Below, one piece after another: positions 60,168 to 64,000 of a DNA stretch of 64,000 bases. Within the stretch, counting starts at the first letter, position 1. Every line of letters begins with the position of its first letter. The stretch is from NCBI GenBank assembly GCA_964389525.1, contig CAYMEX010000015.1, positions 1-64,000 of the forward strand, given 5' to 3'. The notes beneath the pieces are model-generated. The model worked only from the letters and a program-made list of their open reading frames with translations, ran no database searches and was not told the origin of the DNA. The stretch comes from JAFLTL01 sp964389525. GTDB lineage: Bacteria; Bacteroidota; Bacteroidia; Bacteroidales; Muribaculaceae. Made by a program: the position numbers and the translations under genes.

Positions 60168-61376
60168 ATGCCGAAAGTATCTGACCGTGGAGAGATAATG
60201 CCGGCGTCTCCTATCAGGCGTCTTGTTCCGCTTGCCAACCGGGCCGTTGCCAAAGGGCTGAAAGTCTATAAACTGAATATCGGTCAGCCTGATGTGCCGA
60301 CTCCTGTAGAGGCGTTTGAGGCGCTGCGCGCTGTCGACCGCAAGGTGCTCGAGTATAGTCCTTCCGACGGGCTTTATTCGCTGCGGGTCAAGTTGTGCGA
60401 GTACTACCGGAGGTTCAATATCAATGTCGATGTCGACGACATTATTGTCACTACCGGCGGATCGGAGGCTGTGCTGTTCTCGTTTATGGCCTGTCTTGAT
60501 CCCGGCGACGAGATTATCGTGCCGGAGCCGGCCTATGCCAACTATATGGCGTTCGCCATATCGGCCGGAGCAAAGATCGTCACGGTGCCGTCTTCGATCG
60601 AAAACGGGTTTGAGCTGCCTCCTGTCGAAGAGTTCGAGAAGCTCATTACGCCCAAGACAAAAGGCATACTGATATGCAACCCCAACAATCCTACGGGCTA
60701 TCTCTATACAATGAAGGAGATGCTTCAGATCAGAGATCTTGTGAAGAAATACGATCTGTTTCTTTTCTCCGACGAGGTCTACAGGGAATTCTGCTACACA
60801 GGTGCGCCATACATCTCGGCATTTCATCTTGAGGGCATAGAAAACAATGTCGTGCTTATCGACTCCGTGTCGAAACGCTACAATGAGTGCGGCATCAGAA
60901 TAGGAGCGCTGATAACCAAGCATGCTGCTCTGAAGAAAAACGTTATGAAATTCTGCCAGGCGCGTCTCAGTCCGCCTCTGCTCGGACAGATTGTTGCCGA
61001 AGCGTCGATCGATGCTTCGCAGGACTACATGTTGGCCACATACAACGAGTATGTGGAGCGTCGTAAATTTCTTATAGATCAGATCAATCAGATACCGGGA
61101 TGCTATTCGCCCATCCCTATGGGCGCATTCTACACGGTGGTGAGTCTGCCGGTCGATGATGCCGATAAATTCTGCCAGTGGTGTCTGAGCGACTTCGAGT
61201 ATGAGGGGCAGACGGTGTTCATGGCGCCTGCTTCAGGTTTCTACACGACTCCCGGCAAGGGACGCAATGAGGTGCGCATGGCCTATGTGCTCAACAAAGA
61301 TGAGCTTGGCAAGGCCATGGAAGTGCTCCGGCACGCGCTTGCAGCCTACCCCGGCCGCACCGGCGCCTCTCTGTGA
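60168..61376 (+). CDS. PLP-dependent class I/II aminotransferase
   Basis: 402 aa. The fold-type I features are clear: KLNIGQPDVPTPVEAF, TTGGSEAVLFSFMACLDPGDEIIVPEP, ICNPNNPTGYLYTMKEM, LFSDEVYREFCY, and the PLP lysine in IDSVSKRYNECGIRIGAL, with MAPASGFYTTPGKGRNEVRMAYV at the end. It transfers amino groups between an amino acid (probably aspartate or an aromatic or branched-chain one) and 2-oxoglutarate in the cytoplasm. It starts 6 bp after the phosphodiesterase gene. Confidence 0.93.
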   Translation: MPKVSDRGEIMPASPIRRLVPLANRAVAKGLKVYKLNIGQPDVPTPVEAFEALRAVDRKVLEYSPSDGLYSLRVKLCEYYRRFNINVDVDDIIVTTGGSEAVLFSFMACLDPGDEIIVPEPAYANYMAFAISAGAKIVTVPSSIENGFELPPVEEFEKLITPKTKGILICNPNNPTGYLYTMKEMLQIRDLVKKYDLFLFSDEVYREFCYTGAPYISAFHLEGIENNVVLIDSVSKRYNECGIRIGALITKHAALKKNVMKFCQARLSPPLLGQIVAEASIDASQDYMLATYNEYVERRKFLIDQINQIPGCYSPIPMGAFYTVVSLPVDDADKFCQWCLSDFEYEGQTVFMAPASGFYTTPGKGRNEVRMAYVLNKDELGKAMEVLRHALAAYPGRTGASL

Positions 61377-61395
61377 GGTTCCTTTGATTCTCAAA

Positions 61396-61427
61396 TTTGC
61401 GAACAAGGTAAACATGTCGTATATTTG
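61396..61427 (+). promoter_or_regulatory. Promoter of the HigBA-like pair
   Basis: TTTG (61396-61399), a 20-base spacer and TATATTTG (61420-61427) make a near-perfect Bacteroidetes promoter just before the toxin gene. Confidence 0.85.
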
Positions 61428-61445
61428 ACGCGTTAGTAAAGAAAG

Positions 61446-61763
61446 GTGGTAGTCACATTTGCAGAAGAGTATCTTAAGGTGCTGTATGAGGAAGGTCGGT
61501 GTGTCGGGAAAAAGCACCGTTATCAGCCTGATATAGTCCGGCGTTATCAGAAAGTTATAAACTTTTTGATCGGTTCTTCTTCTGTTGAGACATTATGGCA
61601 GATCCGTTCTTTGAACTATGAAGTGCTGACAGGCGACAAAGCCGGACGCTCATCAGTGCGTGTGAATGATCAATATCGTGTTGAATTTACGGTTGATATG
61701 TCGGACGGCGATCCTGTCGTGACGATATGTACTGTCTTGGAGCTGTCGAATCATTATAAATAA
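61446..61763 (+). CDS. RelE/HigB-like toxin of a type II toxin-antitoxin system
   Basis: 105 aa starting at a GTG. It has the RelE/HigB-like layout: KVLYEEGRCVGKKHRYQPDIVRRYQKVINFL, LWQIRSLNYEVLTGDKAGRSSVRVNDQYRVEF and a C-terminal ICTVLELSNHYK. Such toxins cleave mRNA on the ribosome. The antitoxin gene follows at once, in the toxin-first order of HigBA. Confidence 0.88.
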   Translation: MVVTFAEEYLKVLYEEGRCVGKKHRYQPDIVRRYQKVINFLIGSSSVETLWQIRSLNYEVLTGDKAGRSSVRVNDQYRVEFTVDMSDGDPVVTICTVLELSNHYK

Positions 61764-61767
61764 ATTG

Positions 61768-62118
61768 ATGATGAAAGTAAGAGTTGAAGGCGTTGATCCT
61801 GCGATGATAGCCAATAATATTACACCGAGTGTCCCTATTCATCCGGGTGAGATGATTAAGGATGAGATTGAGTATCGCGGCATATCCCAAAAGGCTCTTG
61901 CTGCTGAGATAGGTGTTGCGCCATCGGTGTTGAATGAGGTACTGAATGGCAAACGTGCTGTGACTACAGAGTATGCCTTATTACTTGAGGCGGCACTCGG
62001 TATCGAAGCAGATCTCTGGCTGAAACTTCAGATGGAGTATAACAAACAGATTGTTCGTACGAATCCTGGATTTATAGAGCGTCTTGCCAGGATAAGAAAT
62101 GTCGCGGCTTTTTTGTGA
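61768..62118 (+). CDS. HigA-like antitoxin (XRE helix-turn-helix)
   Basis: 116 aa from the ATG at 61768 (or 61771); a TTG at 61765 is less likely. It contains PIHPGEMIKDEIEYRGISQKALAAEIGVAPSVLNEVLNGKRAVTTEYALLLEAALGI, the XRE helix-turn-helix of the HigA family. It should bind and neutralise the toxin and repress the shared promoter. It starts 4 bp after the toxin stop. Confidence 0.9.
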   Translation: MMKVRVEGVDPAMIANNITPSVPIHPGEMIKDEIEYRGISQKALAAEIGVAPSVLNEVLNGKRAVTTEYALLLEAALGIEADLWLKLQMEYNKQIVRTNPGFIERLARIRNVAAFL

Positions 62119-62196
62119 CGTGTGGCTTGTCTGTTTGAACTGCAATCCTGCACGGTTGCGCAGTTGATCAGGCGCGTGAGATTTGGCTGTGAATGA

Positions 62197-62228
62197 TTTG
62201 GTAATGTGGAAAAATAGTCGTACCTTTG
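62197..62228 (+). promoter_or_regulatory. Promoter of the rplM-rpsI-rpsB operon
   Basis: TTTG (62197-62200), a 20-base spacer and TACCTTTG (62221-62228) form a near-perfect consensus promoter for the ribosomal operon. Confidence 0.85.
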
Positions 62229-62339
62229 CAGCCGACTAAATCTGAAAAAAAAGTGCCCTGACTGCGGGGAGTGACGCCAATGGCCTGTGTGTCACCGACT
62301 GCGGGACGGGTATAGTGTGTATTAATTAAATTAATTAGT
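62229..62339 (+). promoter_or_regulatory. Candidate ribosomal protein leader upstream of rplM
   Basis: A leader of about 105 bases separates the promoter from the GTG start. It has a hairpin GTGAC-GCC-AAT-GGC-CTGTGT-GTCAC (62271-62295) flanked by a direct repeat GACTGCGGG (62260-62268, 62297-62305), and an A/T-rich palindrome before the start. Structured L13 leaders have been described in Bacteroidia; whether this is one needs a covariance model. Confidence 0.45.
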
Positions 62340-62819
62340 GTGGATACATTAAGCTACAAAACCGTTTCCCCCAACGCCGAGAACGTTGAGCGTAACTGGG
62401 TGCTGATCGACGCTGAAGGTCAGCATTTCGGCCGTCTCTGCTCGAAAGTTGCGAAGATCCTCAGGGGAAAAAACAAGCCCGACTACACTCCGTTCGTTGA
62501 GTGTGGCGACTACGTTATCGTCATCAATGCCGACAAGATCGTTCTCACAGGCAAAAAGATGACCGACAAGATTTATCTGAACTACACCGGCTATCCCGGC
62601 GGACAGCGTGAGCTGACTCCCGAAGTTCTGATGAAAAAGTCTTTCAACAAGCACCTCAAGGCCGGCAAGCACCCTCTGTTCATCCGTGGCGTGAAGGGTA
62701 TGCTCCCCAAGAACCGTCTTGGCAGAAAGCTCATCACCAACCTGCACGTCTACAATGGCCCGAACCATCCCCACGAGGCACAGAACCCGCAGGTGATCGA
62801 TCTCAACGCCGTTAAGTAA
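62340..62819 (+). CDS. rplM: 50S ribosomal protein L13
   Basis: 159 aa from a GTG start. L13 features: ERNWVLIDAEGQHFGRLCSKVAKILRGKNK, the YTPFVECGDYVIVINADKI segment and HPLFIRGVKGMLPKNRLGR. It is an early-assembling 50S protein. A short non-conserved N-terminus (MDTLSYKTVSPNAENV) precedes the core, common in Bacteroidetes. rpsI follows by 25 bp, the usual L13-S9 pair. Confidence 0.98.
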   Translation: MDTLSYKTVSPNAENVERNWVLIDAEGQHFGRLCSKVAKILRGKNKPDYTPFVECGDYVIVINADKIVLTGKKMTDKIYLNYTGYPGGQRELTPEVLMKKSFNKHLKAGKHPLFIRGVKGMLPKNRLGRKLITNLHVYNGPNHPHEAQNPQVIDLNAVK

Positions 62820-62844
62820 CCAACCTCCCTGAACCCTAAAAAAG

Positions 62845-63231
62845 ATGGAAACAGTTAATGCAGTTGGTCGCCGTAAGGCTGCCGTAGCTCGCGTGATTGT
62901 CAAGGAAGGCAACGGCGAGATCATTATCAACAAACGCCCTCTGGAAGTTTACTTCCCCTCTTCGATTCTCCAGTACATCGTGAAGCAGCCGCTCATGGTG
63001 CTTGAGGCAGAAGGCAAGTACGACATCCGCGTCAATCTCGACGGTGGCGGCTACAAGGGTCAGGCCGAGGCTCTGCGTCTTGCTATCGCCCGCGCTCTTG
63101 TGAAAATCAATGCTGAGGACAAGCCCGCTCTCCGCGCTCATGGCTTCATGACACGTGACCCGCGTTCGGTTGAGCGTAAGAAACCCGGTCAGCCCAAGGC
63201 ACGCAAGCGCTTCCAGTTCTCCAAGCGTTAA
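62845..63231 (+). CDS. rpsI: 30S ribosomal protein S9
   Basis: 128 aa: VNAVGRRKAAVARVIVKEGNGEI at the start, GGGYKGQAEALRLAIARAL, and the C-terminal RDPRSVERKKPGQPKARKRFQFSKR whose tail reaches the P-site tRNA. It follows rplM in the standard order and belongs to the same operon. Confidence 0.99.
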   Translation: METVNAVGRRKAAVARVIVKEGNGEIIINKRPLEVYFPSSILQYIVKQPLMVLEAEGKYDIRVNLDGGGYKGQAEALRLAIARALVKINAEDKPALRAHGFMTRDPRSVERKKPGQPKARKRFQFSKR

Positions 63232-63365
63232 TCTCTATCCTCTCTCGCCCATGCTTTGGGTCACACATCCCAGAGCCTGTGTTTAGTATCTAAATTCCGT
63301 CGACAGCCGCCCGCCGGCTTTACCCCGGAATTGAATTTCAAGAACGTAAACAACAAAAGACAATT

Positions 63366-64000
63366 ATGTCAACTCCTACATTTGACCAGCTCCTCGAAGC
63401 CGGCTGCCACTTCGGCCACCTCAAAAGAAAATGGAATCCGGCCATGGCTCCCTATATCTTCATGGAGCGCAACGGTATCCACATCCTCGATCTCTACAAG
63501 ACCGCTGCCAAGCTCGACGAGGCTGCAGCTGTCCTGAAGAACATGGCAAAGTCGGGCAAGAAAGTCCTCTTCGTTGCCACCAAAAAACAGGCCAAACAAG
63601 TTACCGCCGACAAGGCTCAGCAGATAGGCATGCCCTACGTGATCGAGCGCTGGCCGGGTGGTATGCTTACCAACTTCCCCACCATCCGCAAGGCTGTCAA
63701 GAAGATGACTTCTATCGACAAGATGACCAAGGATGGCACATTCGACAACCTGTCGAAGCGTGAGAAACTTCAGATCACACGTCAGCGTGCGAAGCTCGAG
63801 AAGAACCTCGGTTCGATTGCCGATCTTAACCGTCTTCCCTCGGCTCTCTTTGTTGTCGACGTGCTCAAGGAGCACATCGCTGTAGCAGAGGCAAACCGTC
63901 TCGGCATCCCCGTGTTCGGTATCGTTGACACCAACAGCGATCCTTCGACTGTCGATTACGTTATCCCCGCCAACGACGACGCATCGAAGTCGATCGAGCT
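63366..64000 (+). CDS. rpsB: 30S ribosomal protein S2 (3' end cut by the window edge)
   Basis: It opens at the ATG at 63366 and continues to the window end (211 codons, no stop). The sequence TPTFDQLLEAGCHFGHLKRKWNPAM, ILDLYKTAAKLDEAAAVLKNMA, KKVLFVATKKQAKQV, ERWPGGMLTNFPTIRK and RLPSALFVVDVLKEHIAVAEA is S2. The 134-bp spacer after rpsI holds no gene and could carry a second promoter. rpsB often continues to tsf, which would lie beyond the edge. Confidence 0.98.
   Translation, partial: MSTPTFDQLLEAGCHFGHLKRKWNPAMAPYIFMERNGIHILDLYKTAAKLDEAAAVLKNMAKSGKKVLFVATKKQAKQVTADKAQQIGMPYVIERWPGGMLTNFPTIRKAVKKMTSIDKMTKDGTFDNLSKREKLQITRQRAKLEKNLGSIADLNRLPSALFVVDVLKEHIAVAEANRLGIPVFGIVDTNSDPSTVDYVIPANDDASKSIE

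Noticed and set aside
62139..62168. AACTGC...GCAGTT hairpin after the antitoxin gene as a terminator
   Set aside because: The stem is short and bulged and no U-tract follows.

Overview
The window is a gene-dense piece of a Bacteroidales chromosome, most likely a gut Muribaculaceae-type organism. The evidence is a SusC/SusD pair, Bacteroidetes-type -7 boxes (TAnnTTTG, sometimes with a TTTG or TTG -33 element about 19-21 bases upstream) in front of many genes, few Shine-Dalgarno sites, lipoprotein signals ending in Cys, and typical Bacteroidales families (DUF4965 glutaminase-like protein, YtxH proteins, a ComEC without its nuclease domain). The species call is inference. No tRNA, rRNA, CRISPR array or complete insertion sequence was seen.

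Layout. 1-11.3 kb: a KilA-N protein cut by the left edge, glutaminase, a nucleotidyltransferase/GHMP-kinase fusion, a secreted TIM-barrel protein, pyruvate phosphate dikinase, an inositol monophosphatase-like enzyme, a rhodanese lipoprotein-TrkH-TrkA operon and a thioredoxin. 11.4-24 kb: a large secreted DUF4965 protein, a GT4 glycosyltransferase, an adaptor-RND pump-TolC-EamA efflux operon, and an ECF sigma/membrane protein/glycosyltransferase unit. 24-34.6 kb: two secreted esterases, then susC-susD followed by two paralogous secreted endonuclease/exonuclease/phosphatase (EEP) enzymes, then an OmpA lipoprotein. 34.8-41.3 kb: a complete glycerol operon, glpA-glpB-glpC-glpK-glpF. 41.5 kb: the small SRP RNA gene (ffs), then mfd, comEC, a YeiH-type exporter and aroE. 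49-56 kb: radC overlapped by an orphan ABC ATPase gene, nagB, a large GH2 enzyme and a four-gene YtxH/holin-like envelope cluster. 56-59 kb: an operon running aldose epimerase, TSCPD protein, ketopantoate reductase-like enzyme, ogt. 58.9-59.35 kb: a non-coding stretch with a strong terminator, many local hairpins and the headless 3' end of a gene. 59.4-64 kb: a glycerophosphodiesterase-like protein, an aminotransferase, a HigBA-type toxin-antitoxin pair and the rplM-rpsI-rpsB ribosomal operon, cut by the right edge.

How the genes fit together. Glycerol and glycerol-3-phosphate can enter through GlpF, be phosphorylated by GlpK and be oxidised by membrane-associated GlpABC. The secreted EEP enzymes and the secreted phosphodiesterase could release phosphorylated head groups, although no sequence link between these loci is visible. 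The least explained items are the SusCD locus with two EEP enzymes in different predicted compartments, the structured non-coding region at 58.94-59.16 kb with the adjacent gene remnant, the nucleotidyltransferase/GHMP fusion lacking the usual GHMP motif 2, and a 32-bp perfect palindrome inside the KilA-N gene.
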